DNA of 64,000 nt from Micrococcus cohnii (GCF_014205175.1 NZ_JACHNA010000001.1:1798001-1862000), one strand, 5' to 3'. Counted from the first letter of the stretch, positions 1-9,101 are shown. The notes: generated by a model not told the origin, from the letters alone. Numbers and translations: made by a program.

Positions 1-66
1 GCCGCTGTCGGGGCCCAGTTCCGGCAGAAAGTGACCACGCAACAGGGAGAGCGAGGCGCGAGGGCC

Positions 67-825
67 CTAGGGGTGCACGACCCCGGTCCGGTACGCGAGC
101 ACCACGGCCTGCACCCGGTCACGCACCCCGAGCTTCGCGAGCACCCGCCCCACATGCGTCTTCACGGTCGCCTCGGAGAGGAACAGCCCCGCGGCGATGT
201 CCTGGTTCGACTGCCCGTCGGCCATCCGCTCGAGCACCTCGCGCTCGCGCGGCGTCAAGGACTCCACCGCCCGCCTCTGGTCGGAATGGCCGGTCTCCCG
301 CTCGCTCTCCGCGCGCAGCCGAGGCGCCATGTGGGTCAGCAGCCGCCGGGTCGTCGACGGCGCGATCACCGCGTCGCCCCGGTGCACCGTGCGCACCGCT
401 GCGAGCAGCTCCTCGGGCGGGGCGTCCTTGAGCAGGAAGCCCGACGCGCCGGCCTCGATGGCCTCGAGCGCGTACTCGTCGAGGTCGAAGGTGGTCAGCA
501 CGACGACACGCGGCGGCGCCGTCCGCTCCAACAGCGCCCGCGTGGCCGCGATGCCGTCCATGTGCGGCATGCGCACGTCCATGAGTACGACGTCTGCCGA
601 GCACACCGCCGGGGAGGCTGCCGCATCGCGCCCGCTCGCCGCTTCCGCGACCACGGACAGGTCCGGCTGCGAGTCGATCAGCATGGACAGACCCGAGCGG
701 ATCAGCTGCTGGTCGTCGACGAGGGCGACACGGATCGGCGCAGAGCCGGTCTCGGTCCGGGCCGCGGCGCCGGGAGCGGTCTCGCATTCGGGAGCCGAAC
801 CGGAATCGGGGTCGGGGGCGGTCAT
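67..825 (-). CDS. NarL/LuxR-family response regulator
   Basis: This is a 252-residue two-component response regulator. After a polar N-terminal tail of about 30 residues comes a receiver domain (about 31-150) with the acidic pair in VALVDDQQ, the phospho-acceptor Asp83 in VLMDVRMP and the conserved Lys133. A LuxR-type helix-turn-helix follows (about 188-250, LTPREREVLERMADG and SEATVKTHVGRVLAKLG). A GAGAGGA ribosome site lies 4 bases before the ATG. It starts 21 bases after the stop of the histidine kinase at 847-2154, so the two form an operon and a DesK/NarL-type signalling pair. The signal and target genes cannot be read from the sequence. The tail is longer than usual, so an internal start is possible. 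Confidence 0.95.
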   Translation of the reverse strand: MTAPDPDSGSAPECETAPGAAARTETGSAPIRVALVDDQQLIRSGLSMLIDSQPDLSVVAEAASGRDAAASPAVCSADVVLMDVRMPHMDGIAATRALLERTAPPRVVVLTTFDLDEYALEAIEAGASGFLLKDAPPEELLAAVRTVHRGDAVIAPSTTRRLLTHMAPRLRAESERETGHSDQRRAVESLTPREREVLERMADGQSNQDIAAGLFLSEATVKTHVGRVLAKLGVRDRVQAVVLAYRTGVVHP

Positions 826-846
826 GGTGTCCTCTCGGTGGCGGGT

Positions 847-2154
847 CTAGACATCGCGATACGGCAGAAACGCGTGGACGCGGAAGCCGCCGTCGGAGCG
901 GGGGCCGGCTTCGGCGGTGCCGTCGAACAGGCGCACACGTTCCGCCAGTCCACGCAGCCCCTGACCGGAGCCGCGCGTCGCCGGGTCCGCCGCTGCGCCA
1001 CGGCCGTCGTCGTCGACGGTGATGTCCAGCCCACGGGGCGTCCAGGCGAGGCGCACGTCGGCACGGGCAGCCGGGCCGCCATGGCGCAGAGTGTTCGTGA
1101 GCGCCTCCTGCACAGTGCGGTACGCGGCCAGCTCGCCGCCGGCGGGCAGGTCCCGACGGGCAGCTCCGTCCCACGCAAGCGTGGCCTCGAGCCCAGCCAG
1201 GCGCATCGTCTCGAGCAGCTCGTCGAGGTCGGACAGCTGCGGCTGCGGACGGTGCACGACCGAAGCAACACCGACGCCCGGCCCCGCCTCCTCCGGCTCC
1301 CGCCCGGCCGCGCCGTCATCCTGAGGAGCGCGCAGGACGCCGAGCAGCTGACGCATCTCGGCCAGGGCCGTGCGGCCGGTCTGCCCGATCGTACCGAGCG
1401 TCTGCGCCGCGAGCTCGGGCTGCGCCGCCGCCGCGTACCGACCCCCGTCGGCCTGGGAGATGATCACCTGCAGCGAGTGGGCGACGATGTCATGCATCTC
1501 GCGCGCGATGTGGCTGCGTTCGTCCGCGGCGGCGAGCGCCCGCTCTTGGGCGGCCTCCCGCTCGAGGCGGCGAGCACGCTCCGCGAGGGCCTCCATGGTC
1601 AGGCGGCGGGTGCGGGCGAGGTCCCCGAACGCCCACGCCGCGAGGACCATGAGGGAGCACAGCAGCATCATCGCGATGCCGTCGCCGTACAGCGGCGCCG
1701 AAGAGTGGGGTTCCGGGCTCGGGAAGATTACGGCGAAGAATGCGATCTTCGCACCCTGTGCGAGCGAGGCGACGAGCCCGACGGCCAGCCCCGTGAGCGA
1801 CGCCCAGCGCGGGGCGCGGACGGCCAGGTTGTGCACGGTCATCGGCACGACGACCATCGCCGGCAGCATCTCCGGGCCAATGACCAAGACCCCGAGACCC
1901 GCCGCGACAACGACTGCGGCCGAGGCCACCGGGCGGACCCGGCGGACGGACCACGGGGCGATCAACAGGGTGCTCAGCACGAACACGGTGACCGGGTGGA
2001 ACGCCCACGGCCGCTCCGGGTAGTACTCCGGTGTCGAGGCGAACACGACGAGCATGCCGAACCCGAACGGCACCCACAGCAGGAACGCGGTGAGCGAGTC
2101 CACCACGACGGGATGGGCGCGCGCGAACGCGTCGAGGCGGCGGACCGGGTTCAT
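847..2154 (-). CDS. DesK-type sensor histidine kinase (HisKA_3)
   Basis: This is a 435-residue membrane sensor kinase. The first 180 residues hold about five or six hydrophobic segments. The HisKA_3 dimerisation domain follows, with phospho-acceptor His221 in AREMHDIVAHSL. The C-terminal HATPase domain has EALTNTLRHGG, DDDGRG and GSGQGLRGLAERV. The open frame runs upstream to 2286, but that extension is Arg/Pro-rich and crosses an intergenic palindrome. The ATG at 2154 is preferred because TAGACT lies 7 bases upstream, as for many leaderless genes here. It is co-transcribed with the NarL regulator that follows it. The sensed signal is unknown. Confidence 0.93.
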   Translation of the reverse strand: MNPVRRLDAFARAHPVVVDSLTAFLLWVPFGFGMLVVFASTPEYYPERPWAFHPVTVFVLSTLLIAPWSVRRVRPVASAAVVVAAGLGVLVIGPEMLPAMVVVPMTVHNLAVRAPRWASLTGLAVGLVASLAQGAKIAFFAVIFPSPEPHSSAPLYGDGIAMMLLCSLMVLAAWAFGDLARTRRLTMEALAERARRLEREAAQERALAAADERSHIAREMHDIVAHSLQVIISQADGGRYAAAAQPELAAQTLGTIGQTGRTALAEMRQLLGVLRAPQDDGAAGREPEEAGPGVGVASVVHRPQPQLSDLDELLETMRLAGLEATLAWDGAARRDLPAGGELAAYRTVQEALTNTLRHGGPAARADVRLAWTPRGLDITVDDDGRGAAADPATRGSGQGLRGLAERVRLFDGTAEAGPRSDGGFRVHAFLPYRDV

Positions 2155-2235
2155 GCGCCTGAGTCTAAGGAGGCGGCGAGGCGGGCGCGTCGTCCTGCGG
2201 GATGAGATCGACGACGGTGGATCGCACGACGTCTG

Positions 2236-2296
2236 TACTGCGCAAACGACCCTTCTCAGCGCGTCCGAGGGGCTCAGAAGGGTCATTCGCGCAGTA
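2236..2296. terminator. 61-bp palindrome, family A copy 1
   Basis: The arms TACTGCGCAAACGACCCTTCT and the near-complement ending GCGCAGTA flank a short spacer of the form CAGCGC...GAGGGGCTC. It begins 51 bases past the stop of the ABC exporter and upstream of the kinase start. The same 61-bp element recurs at 44897 and 45580. A long GC-rich hairpin without a U tract fits an actinobacterial terminator. A palindromic repeat with another role is also possible. Confidence 0.6.
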
Positions 2297-2346
2297 TGGA
2301 TCGCGAAAAGTGGCCGCGGCGCGGGAGTCTCAGGCAGCCGGGCGGC

Positions 2347-4140
2347 TCAGCCGAGGATCCCGTACTCCCTCAGCATCTTCTTCGCCTCCTTCGTCCCGGC
2401 CTGCTGTAGCTGCAGCAGCTGGGCGTAGATGCCTCCAGACTCGGCCAGCTCATCGGGCGCGCCGATCTCCTCGACGCGTCCGCCGCGCAACGTCACGATC
2501 GTATCCACGGAGCGAATCGTGGAGAGCCGGTGCGCGACGATCAGGCTCGTCCGCCCGACCATGAGGTCCTCGAGCGCGGCCTGCACGAGCCGCTCGGACT
2601 TCGTGTCCAGCGCGGACGTCGCCTCGTCGAGCACCAGGATCGGCGCGTCCTTGAGCACGGCCCGCGCCACCGCGATGCGCTGCTTCTGGCCGCCGGAGAG
2701 CCGCAGGCCCCGCTCCCCGATCACCTGGTCGTAGCCGTCGTCGAACGCTTCGATGAACCCGTCGGCGTAGGCGGCCTTCGCGGCGGCGCGCACCTCGGCG
2801 TCCGTCGCGTCCGGCCGGGCGTAGGCGATGTTCTCGCGGACCGTCCCGGAGAACAGATGCGGCTCCTGGAAGACCGTGGCGATCAACGCGCGCAGCGCCG
2901 CCAGGTCCGTCTGCGCGACGTCCTGCCCGAACACCTCCACCGCGCCCGCTCCGGCCGGGTACAGGCCCATCAGCAGGTTCGTGACGGTCGACTTGCCGCC
3001 GCCGGACTCGCCGACGAACGCGATCTTCCGCCCCGCGTGCACGTCGAAGCTCACGCCGTCCAGGACGGGCCGCTCGGCGTCCGCGTCGTAGGCGAACGTG
3101 ACGTCGCGGAAACGCACGGCCGGCTCGCCTGCGCCCGCCGGCAGCGCCCGCCCGTCGGTGCGCTCGCGCGGCTGTTCGAGCACCTCGAAATAGTCCTTCG
3201 ACCCGGCGACCGCTCGCTGCGCGGAGTCCACCAGGTAGCTCATGCTCATCACGGGCTGACGGGCCATGGCCATCAGCTGGATCAGGATCACCATGTCCCC
3301 GACGGAGAACTCGCCCTGGGCGGTGCGGATGAAAATCAGCAGGTACAGGGCACCGAACACGGCGTTCAAGGCGAGCCGTCGCCACGCGTCCATCATGTGC
3401 CAGAACCGCGACTGCTCCCGGGTGAGGGCCACCGCCTCGTCGAACCGCTCCTCGAAGCCGACCAGCTCCGTGCGCTGCTGGTTGTACGCGCGGACCACCG
3501 GCATCTGCGCGACAACCTCCGCGAACCGCCCGGACGCGGTGTCCACGCGGGCGTTCTTCTGCCCCTCCCACACCTGCCAGCGGGTGGAGGTCTTCGCCGT
3601 CAGCCACATGTACACGGGGAAGACGACGGCCAGCAGCACCGCCAGCGGCCACCAGTAGAACGCCGAGATCACCAGGACCGCGGCCGTCGTGATGAGCATG
3701 GTGAACGCGTTGTTCGAGAAGAACTGCAGGAACTGCGTCAGCTCGGTGATCGAGCGGTTCAGCCGGCTGACGATCCGCCCGGTCAGCGTCGTGTCGAAGT
3801 ACCGCTGCGGCAGGTGCAGCAGGTGGTCGTAGTAACGGCTCGAGAGGATCCGGCGCATGCGGGCAGCCATGACGTCACCCCAGTACCCGCCGACGCTCAC
3901 AACGGCGGTCGCGGCGACCTCGGCCGCGAGAAAGGCCAGGGCCAGCCAGACCACGGACGTGACCGCGTCGGAGACCGAGGTGCGCCCGGCGACCGCATCC
4001 ACGATCCGATCGGTCGCGGCCCCGATGATGAACGGGGTGGCCAGCGCCAACAGGGCGGCCAGGACGGCGGACGCCGCGATGCCGAGGTACAACGGGTTCA
4101 GCTGGGGTGCGAAGCGGAGGATGCGCAGCAGGGAGCTCAC
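2347..4140 (-). CDS. ABC transporter, fused permease and ATPase (exporter type)
   Basis: This is a 597-residue half-transporter of the MsbA/LmrA type. The transmembrane domain spans about residues 15-310 with roughly six segments. The ATPase domain has Walker A GESGGGKS (377-384), the Q-loop VFQEPHLF, signature LSGGQ (481-485), Walker B ILVLDEATSALD (from 501) and the switch His in IVAHRLST. It should act in the plasma membrane as a homodimer, or as a heterodimer with a partner elsewhere, exporting lipid, peptide or drug. The start is a GTG with TAGGCT 6 bases upstream, a leaderless arrangement. It stands alone, and family palindrome A lies just downstream. The substrate is not deducible. Confidence 0.95.
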   Translation of the reverse strand: MSSLLRILRFAPQLNPLYLGIAASAVLAALLALATPFIIGAATDRIVDAVAGRTSVSDAVTSVVWLALAFLAAEVAATAVVSVGGYWGDVMAARMRRILSSRYYDHLLHLPQRYFDTTLTGRIVSRLNRSITELTQFLQFFSNNAFTMLITTAAVLVISAFYWWPLAVLLAVVFPVYMWLTAKTSTRWQVWEGQKNARVDTASGRFAEVVAQMPVVRAYNQQRTELVGFEERFDEAVALTREQSRFWHMMDAWRRLALNAVFGALYLLIFIRTAQGEFSVGDMVILIQLMAMARQPVMSMSYLVDSAQRAVAGSKDYFEVLEQPRERTDGRALPAGAGEPAVRFRDVTFAYDADAERPVLDGVSFDVHAGRKIAFVGESGGGKSTVTNLLMGLYPAGAGAVEVFGQDVAQTDLAALRALIATVFQEPHLFSGTVRENIAYARPDATDAEVRAAAKAAYADGFIEAFDDGYDQVIGERGLRLSGGQKQRIAVARAVLKDAPILVLDEATSALDTKSERLVQAALEDLMVGRTSLIVAHRLSTIRSVDTIVTLRGGRVEEIGAPDELAESGGIYAQLLQLQQAGTKEAKKMLREYGILG

Positions 4141-4224
4141 CGGGCAAGCCTAGTGGTGCGGAGAGAGCACCGGCCCGGCAGGACAAGCCCCGGGGCGAGG
4201 CGGGAGACAGCGTGCCCGGCACAC

Positions 4225-4656
4225 CTACAGCGCCGGCAGCACCTCGTGCAGCAGCGGGGCGATCGCGTCTGCGCCGATCCGCCCGTCGGCCCCGGGGGCC
4301 TCCGGCGCGGCGGGATCAGTCCAGTGCAGCGCCGCGATCTCGGCCGCGGGCGCGGGGATCCCCACGGCGTCGACATCCCGGGTCAGGGCGAACACCTCGG
4401 CGTGCAAGCGGGCGCCAGCCTCGTTCGCGGCGCGAGTCCGCCACGCGCCGAGCGGGCGCAGCTCGTCCTCGCGCACCTGCATCCCGATCTCTTCGGCAAG
4501 CTCACGCACCGCCGCTTGCACCGCGCTCTCCCCCGGTTCGGGCTTGCCGCCGGGGAACATGAACATTCCCGTGCCCGCCTTGCGGACGGTCAGCACCTGC
4601 CCGTCCGGGCGGGAGACGACGACGGCCGAGACGCGGATCAGCGGTGCTTCACTCAT
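4225..4656 (-). CDS. Nudix hydrolase
   Basis: This is a 143-residue single-domain Nudix protein. The Nudix box is complete at about residues 36-58 (GGKPEPGESAVQAAVRELAE followed by EIGM), with the metal-binding RELAEE core. It should hydrolyse a nucleoside diphosphate linked to another moiety. The substrate is unknown; MutT-like house-cleaning is one option. The open frame extends to 4731 but crosses the palindrome at 4689-4744. The ATG at 4656 is used, with CAGGAT 7 bases upstream as a possible leaderless -10. It stands as a single gene. Confidence 0.9.
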   Translation of the reverse strand: MSEAPLIRVSAVVVSRPDGQVLTVRKAGTGMFMFPGGKPEPGESAVQAAVRELAEEIGMQVREDELRPLGAWRTRAANEAGARLHAEVFALTRDVDAVGIPAPAAEIAALHWTDPAAPEAPGADGRIGADAIAPLLHEVLPAL

Positions 4657-4688
4657 GCAGCCCATCCTGCCGCACCGCGCCGACACGC

Positions 4689-4744
4689 TCCGGGTTGAGT
4701 TATGACGTCCAACGCCCCTTCCAGGCGCCATAAGTCAACCCGGA
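4689..4744. terminator. Palindrome, family B copy 1
   Basis: The arms TCCGGGTTGAGTTATG and CATAAGTCAACCCGGA pair with one mismatch around a 24-base spacer. The element lies 61 bases past the stop of the LysE gene, upstream of the Nudix start. A second copy is at 32590. It is a likely terminator for the exporter gene. Confidence 0.55.
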
Positions 4745-4805
4745 ACGATCGAGGGCTGGGCCCGGCACGATCGGGGGTGGGTCCTCCAGTTGCAGCCGGC
4801 CCGCC

Positions 4806-5705
4806 TCAGAGCAGGCCGAGGCCGATCTTCACGGCGATCCCCACCATGAGCACCCCGACGATCGTGTCCACGATGCGCCACATGCGCGGGGTGTTCATCA
4901 GCGGCGCCAGTTTCGTTCCGCCCCACCCGAGCACGACGAACCACACGGCCGAGGCGACCATCGAGCCGATCATGAACGTGGCCATGCCCTCGCCGTAGGT
5001 GTAGGCGATGGTGGGCAGCATCACGACGGTGTCGAGGATCGCGTGCGGGTTCAGCAGCGACACCGACAGACACAGCGCCCAGATCTTGCCGACGGGGGTC
5101 ATCGGCATGCCCATGCGGGTCACCGGCTCTCGACGCTCGGCCCGGGACGTCCGCGGCGAAGCCCGTCGCACCCGGGACTTCACGGCCACGCCACGATCGG
5201 CCCCATCCCGATCTGTGCCGCTCCGGCCCGCGCCCGGCTCCACGCCGGGGCCGCCACGTGCGCTCATCATGGGCTCGGGCGCGGCCTCGCGAGCCCGGTA
5301 CTGGCGCAGCATCTCCCCGTCGATCACGGGCAGCTCGCCGGTCATCAGGCCGAGGTCGACGGCGTCAGGCGCGGCCGCGGGGTCGTGCTCGGCGGCGTCC
5401 GTGGCGGCCGAGGTCAGCGTCGTCTCCCCCTTCCAGGCGGAGCGGAACGAGGACGCGGCGAACCACAGCAGATAGGCGACGCCCGCGACCGTCAGGGCGG
5501 TGACGAGCCACGGCACCCGCTCGGTGAGCGCACCGAGGCCGAGGACGCCGCCGATGATCAACGCCATGTCCGCCACGAAGCAGATGCCGAGCGAGAGCAG
5601 CACGCGATCGCCGCGCACCACCTGGCGCAGCAGGAACAGGGTCTGCGCGCCGATGGCGACGACGAGGGCGAGGTACGTGAAGAAACCGGAGGCGAAGATT
5701 GTCAC
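4806..5705 (-). CDS. lysE: LysE/ArgO-family amino acid exporter with long cytoplasmic insert
   Basis: This is a 299-residue membrane exporter of basic amino acids. The N-terminal half has the family pattern of three hydrophobic segments (VAIGAQTLFLL, ICFVADMALIIGGVLGLG, LVTALTVAGVAYLLWFAA). The C-terminal half has the LNPHAILDT motif and two more segments. Between them lies a hydrophilic stretch of roughly 115 residues rich in Ala, Gly, Arg and Glu, which makes the protein much longer than the usual 200-240. The GTG at 5705 is chosen because TACCCT lies 6 bases upstream; an alternative GTG is at 5756. The divergent LysR gene next door is the expected activator of this exporter family. Confidence 0.9.
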   Translation of the reverse strand: MTIFASGFFTYLALVVAIGAQTLFLLRQVVRGDRVLLSLGICFVADMALIIGGVLGLGALTERVPWLVTALTVAGVAYLLWFAASSFRSAWKGETTLTSAATDAAEHDPAAAPDAVDLGLMTGELPVIDGEMLRQYRAREAAPEPMMSARGGPGVEPGAGRSGTDRDGADRGVAVKSRVRRASPRTSRAERREPVTRMGMPMTPVGKIWALCLSVSLLNPHAILDTVVMLPTIAYTYGEGMATFMIGSMVASAVWFVVLGWGGTKLAPLMNTPRMWRIVDTIVGVLMVGIAVKIGLGLL

Positions 5706-5799
5706 GCGTCGAGGGTAGGAACCCCTCAGTTCCTTCTCCAGAACAGAATCCTTCACCAGATGAAGGGTCCCTTCAGATGCCCCGCGCTACCCTGAGCCC
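5706..5799. promoter_or_regulatory. Divergent lysE/lysG promoter region with dyad
   Basis: Both flanking genes have a TACCCT -10 element: 5712-5717 on the minus strand (6 bases before the lysE GTG) and 5788-5793 on the plus strand (6 bases before the lysG ATG). A perfect 15-bp dyad, TGAAGGGTCCCTTCA, lies at 5761-5775 and is a plausible LysR-type operator. Binding there is inferred. Confidence 0.6.
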
Positions 5800-6675
5800 A
5801 TGAACTCGGACCATCTGCGCGCCCTCGCCGCGGCCGTCGACCACGGCACCTTCGACGCCGCGGCGGACTCCTTGCGCATCTCCGGTTCCGCGTTCTCCCA
5901 ACGCATCCGTGCCCTCGAACGGCACATCGGCCAGCCCCTGCTGCGCCGCACGGTGCCCGTTTCGGCCACCGACGCTGGCGAACATCTGCTGCGCCTGGCC
6001 CGACAGTCGATCGCCCTGGAGGACGAGACGCTGTCCGCGCTCGGCGTGGGCCGCACCGGGCGCACGCCGATGCCGGTCGCCGTCAACGCTGATTCCCTCG
6101 AGACCTGGTTCCTGGGCGTGCTGCAGCGCGCCGCCACCTGGGACGACGTCGCGCTCACCGTGCATGCCGAGGACCAGGCCCACACCGCCACGCTGCTGCG
6201 TGAGGGCACCGTCATGGGCGCGGTGACGGCGACCCCGGAGCCGGTCTCCGGCTGCGTCGCCGTGCCGCTGGGGACGATGCGCTACCACCCGGTGGCCACG
6301 CGATTCCTCGCCGAACTGCACGCGGACTCGCTGGGCCGCCCAGACCTGACTCGCATGCCGGTGGTGAATTACGGACCGCGCGACTCGCTGCAGCACCGCG
6401 TGCTCGCCCACGCGGCGCTGGGCTCGCCGCCGCACCACGTGATCCCGTCCGTCGCCGGCTACCTGCACGCCGTGACCCGCGGCCTGGGCTGGGGCATGCT
6501 CCCGGCCTCGCAGATCTCGGACACCGTCGCCGCGGGCACCCACCCGGACCTGATGGTGCTGCCCACGCTGGATTCCGTCGATGTGCCGCTGTTCTGGCAG
6601 CGCTGGAGCTCCGGGCCCGGCTCGCTCGATCGGCTGACCGAGGCCGTGCTCTCCTGCGCCGACGCGATGCGCTGA
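5800..6675 (+). CDS. lysG: LysR-family regulator, LysG/ArgP type
   Basis: This is a 291-residue LysR-type regulator. The N-terminal winged helix (about 1-60) reads DHLRALAAAVDHGTFDAAAD and then SGSAFSQRIRALERHIGQ, the pattern of the ArgP/LysG branch. The effector domain follows from about residue 90. Members of this branch sense lysine, arginine or histidine and activate the adjacent exporter, which here is divergent with a 94-bp gap. The ATG lies 6 bases after TACCCT, so the mRNA is probably leaderless. Assignment to LysG rather than another ArgP relative rests on the lysE neighbour. Confidence 0.92.
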   Translation: MNSDHLRALAAAVDHGTFDAAADSLRISGSAFSQRIRALERHIGQPLLRRTVPVSATDAGEHLLRLARQSIALEDETLSALGVGRTGRTPMPVAVNADSLETWFLGVLQRAATWDDVALTVHAEDQAHTATLLREGTVMGAVTATPEPVSGCVAVPLGTMRYHPVATRFLAELHADSLGRPDLTRMPVVNYGPRDSLQHRVLAHAALGSPPHHVIPSVAGYLHAVTRGLGWGMLPASQISDTVAAGTHPDLMVLPTLDSVDVPLFWQRWSSGPGSLDRLTEAVLSCADAMR

Positions 6676-6681
6676 CGCCCC

Positions 6682-6718
6682 GCCCGGCCCCGCTGGACCG
6701 AGCCCCGCCGCGCCGGGC
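6682..6718. terminator. Inverted repeat between convergent genes
   Basis: The arms GCCCGGC and GCCGGGC are separated by 23 bases, between the stop of lysG and the stop of the histidine kinase. Position fits a shared terminator. The arms are short and GC-rich, so chance is possible. Confidence 0.3.
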
Positions 6719-8356
6719 CTACTCGCAGGCGGGCAGCACCGCCACGAACCGCGTGTCCCCCGGAACGGAGCTGACCTGGATGCGGCCGCCGTGCGCCTGG
6801 ATCACGGCCTTCACGATCGACAGTCCCAGGCCCGTGGAGCCCTCCGTCGACGTCCGGCCCGCGCTGCCGCGCACGAAGCGGTCGAACAGCCGGGGCATCA
6901 CCTCTTCCGGAATGCCGTGGCCGTCGTCATGCACGACGATCCGCACCGCGGGGCACTCGCGGTCCTCGCACGGCTCGAGCGCGTCCCGGTCGACGTGCAC
7001 CGTGACGTTCGTGCCGGCCGGTGTGTGCTTGGCCGCGTTGGACAGCAGGTTCGCGAGCACTCGCTCCAGCTGGGACCGGTCCGCGAGCACCTCGGCGCCG
7101 GTCTCGAGGACCTCGTCGCCCACGTCGACCTTCCAGCGGTGCTCCGGCGAAGCTGCCCGGGCGTCCTGCACGGCCTCGAGCACGAGCTCGCCCACATCGA
7201 CACGCACCCGCTCACCCGTGTCCGCCGTGGTAGGCGAATCACTCATGGCGATCCGGTCGAGCCGGGCCAGCAGCAGCATGTCCTCGACCAGGGCGGACAT
7301 CCGATCGGTCTGCGCACGCACGCGCGCCAACGACTCCTGACCCTTCGGCGTCAGCGGTTCGGTGAGGGCGAGCATGTCCGCATACCCGCGCATCGAGGCC
7401 AGGGGCGTGCGCAGCTCATGCGAAGCGTCCGCCACGAACCGACGCAGTCGCCGATCGGTCTCCTCACGCTCGACCAGGGCGTCGTCGACCGAGTCGATCA
7501 TGGTGTTCAGCGCCTCGCCCATCACGCCGATCTCGCCCGAGCCGGTGGCGACCCCCTCGGGGATGCGGTGCTCGCGCAGATCCACCGTCCCCCGCGCCAT
7601 CGGCAGGCGAGCTACCGCCTCCGCCTGCTGTGTGACGGTGGCCAGCCCGCGCAGGCTGCGCCGAACCCACCAGCGTGCCCCGCCGGCGAGCACGAGGACC
7701 ATCGCGATCACCATGCCGATCAGCCACTGACGCGAGAGCTCTTCGATCGCCGCGTCGCGTCCCGCCGAGACGCCGACCACCAGCAGGGCGTCGGGCGCGG
7801 CGTACCGCGTGTCCAGGTCGAGGCCTCCCCAGCGCACCAGATAGGACTCGTCGTGCACCTCGAGGCGGGTCGGAGTCTCCGGGTCGCCGCCGGCGATCGC
7901 CGAGTACAGAGCGTGGCGCTCGTCGTCGTCGAGGTCCCGCTGGTCTCCGTGCTCGTCGACAATGAACGCCTCGACCGGCAGCTGCCACGCGTCCGCCCCC
8001 GGGGACGAGGATTTGCCTTCGAGCGGCAGCAGGCCGACCAGGGTGCCCGCGTCGTGCCCCTTCGAGCTGGGCAGCAGCAGGTCGGCGCCGCGGGCGGTCA
8101 GCGGGGCGCCCATGGAGACCGACCCGCCGGCCTGCGCGGAGATCTGCCACTGCGCACGCTGCCACGCGTCGTTCAGCGTCTGCTCGGTGCGCAGCGTGAT
8201 CGAGGTGGACATCAGGTGCTGGGAGAGCAGCCCGTGGGCCGCCACGACGACCAGCGTGATCATGATCAGACCGCCGACGAGCTTCTTCTCCAGCGAGTGC
8301 GGCTGCCGGCGGCGCCTCGTGCGCCAGGCCGTCGGCTCAGGCGGGACGGATGACAT
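6719..8356 (-). CDS. Sensor histidine kinase, HAMP/HisKA type
   Basis: This is a 545-residue transmembrane kinase. A first membrane segment near residues 28-48 is followed by an extracytoplasmic domain of about 160 residues, a second segment near 215-235 and a HAMP linker. The HisKA box FVADASHELRTPLASM carries the phospho-His. The ATPase domain has NLLSNAAKHTPAGT, the G1 box DDGHGIPEE and GSTGLGLSIVKAVIQAHGG. Its 5' end overlaps the response regulator by 20 bases, so translation is coupled. The architecture resembles MprB/TcrY-type actinobacterial kinases. The stimulus is unknown. Confidence 0.95.
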   Translation of the reverse strand: MSSVPPEPTAWRTRRRRQPHSLEKKLVGGLIMITLVVVAAHGLLSQHLMSTSITLRTEQTLNDAWQRAQWQISAQAGGSVSMGAPLTARGADLLLPSSKGHDAGTLVGLLPLEGKSSSPGADAWQLPVEAFIVDEHGDQRDLDDDERHALYSAIAGGDPETPTRLEVHDESYLVRWGGLDLDTRYAAPDALLVVGVSAGRDAAIEELSRQWLIGMVIAMVLVLAGGARWWVRRSLRGLATVTQQAEAVARLPMARGTVDLREHRIPEGVATGSGEIGVMGEALNTMIDSVDDALVEREETDRRLRRFVADASHELRTPLASMRGYADMLALTEPLTPKGQESLARVRAQTDRMSALVEDMLLLARLDRIAMSDSPTTADTGERVRVDVGELVLEAVQDARAASPEHRWKVDVGDEVLETGAEVLADRSQLERVLANLLSNAAKHTPAGTNVTVHVDRDALEPCEDRECPAVRIVVHDDGHGIPEEVMPRLFDRFVRGSAGRTSTEGSTGLGLSIVKAVIQAHGGRIQVSSVPGDTRFVAVLPACE

Positions 8357-9101
8357 ACCCCGCGCCGCGGACGGTGTGGATCATGGGCGCGCGATCGGCG
8401 TCGATCTTCTTGCGCAGGTAGGAGATGTACAGCTCGACGATGTTGGCACGCCCGCCGAAGTCGAAGCCCCACACCTGGTCCAGCAGCTGGGCCTTCGAGA
8501 GCACGGTGCGCACGTTGACCATCATGTACCGCAGCAGCTTGAACTGCGTCGCGGTGAGATCGATCGGGTCGCCGCCGCGGGTGACCTCGCGGGTGCGCGT
8601 GTTCATCACCAGATCACCGACCACGAGGGTCTCGGAGTCCTCGGCGAGCAGGCCGGAGCGCTGCACGAGGCGGTGCAGGCGGATCAGCACCTCTTCCATG
8701 GCGAAGGGCTTCGTGACGTAGTCGTCGCCGCCGGCGGCCAGGCCGGCGATCCGGTCGTCCGCGGCGTCCTTGGCGGTCAGGAACATCGCCGGCAGGTCGT
8801 TCCAGTGCGCGCGGAGCCGCTCCAGCACCTCGAGCCCGTCGATGCCCGGGAGCATGATGTCCAGCACGGCCACGTCCGGCCGCTGTTCGCGGCCTTTCTC
8901 CACGGCGCTCTCCCCGTCGTGCGCGACGAGGACCTCCCAGCCGCACATGGACAGGCCCATGGAGATCAGATCGGCGATCATCGGCTCGTCGTCGACGACG
9001 AGTGCGCGCACCGGCCGCCCGTCCGGGTGGGTGATCTTGGGCAGCACCTCCTTGAGGTCCGCCAGGGACGATGGAGCGCTGATGCTCGAGGTATCGCTCA
9101 C
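8337..9101 (-). CDS. OmpR-family response regulator
   Basis: This is a 254-residue regulator. The receiver domain (about 31-145) has VVDDEP and phospho-acceptor Asp81 in VLDIMLPG. A winged-helix DNA-binding domain follows (about 160-252, LTATQFKLLRYMMVN and YISYLRKKIDADRAPMIHTV then RGAGYVIR). The GTG at 9101 is chosen because AAGGAG stands 7 bases upstream; the open frame extends to 9161 without such a signal. It pairs with the overlapping kinase. menG lies 69 bases upstream on the same strand, so it may be in the same transcript. Confidence 0.95.
   Translation of the reverse strand: MSDTSSISAPSSLADLKEVLPKITHPDGRPVRALVVDDEPMIADLISMGLSMCGWEVLVAHDGESAVEKGREQRPDVAVLDIMLPGIDGLEVLERLRAHWNDLPAMFLTAKDAADDRIAGLAAGGDDYVTKPFAMEEVLIRLHRLVQRSGLLAEDSETLVVGDLVMNTRTREVTRGGDPIDLTATQFKLLRYMMVNVRTVLSKAQLLDQVWGFDFGGRANIVELYISYLRKKIDADRAPMIHTVRGAGYVIRPA

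Noticed and set aside
31-2205. 724-residue open frame on the plus strand opposite the two-component pair
   Set aside because: It is Arg/His/Gly-rich with no family pattern and lies wholly antisense to two clear genes; GC-rich codon use opens such frames.
2155-2286. 44-residue N-terminal extension of the DesK-type kinase
   Set aside because: It would be encoded across the 61-bp palindrome and is Arg/Pro-rich; the internal ATG has a leaderless -10.
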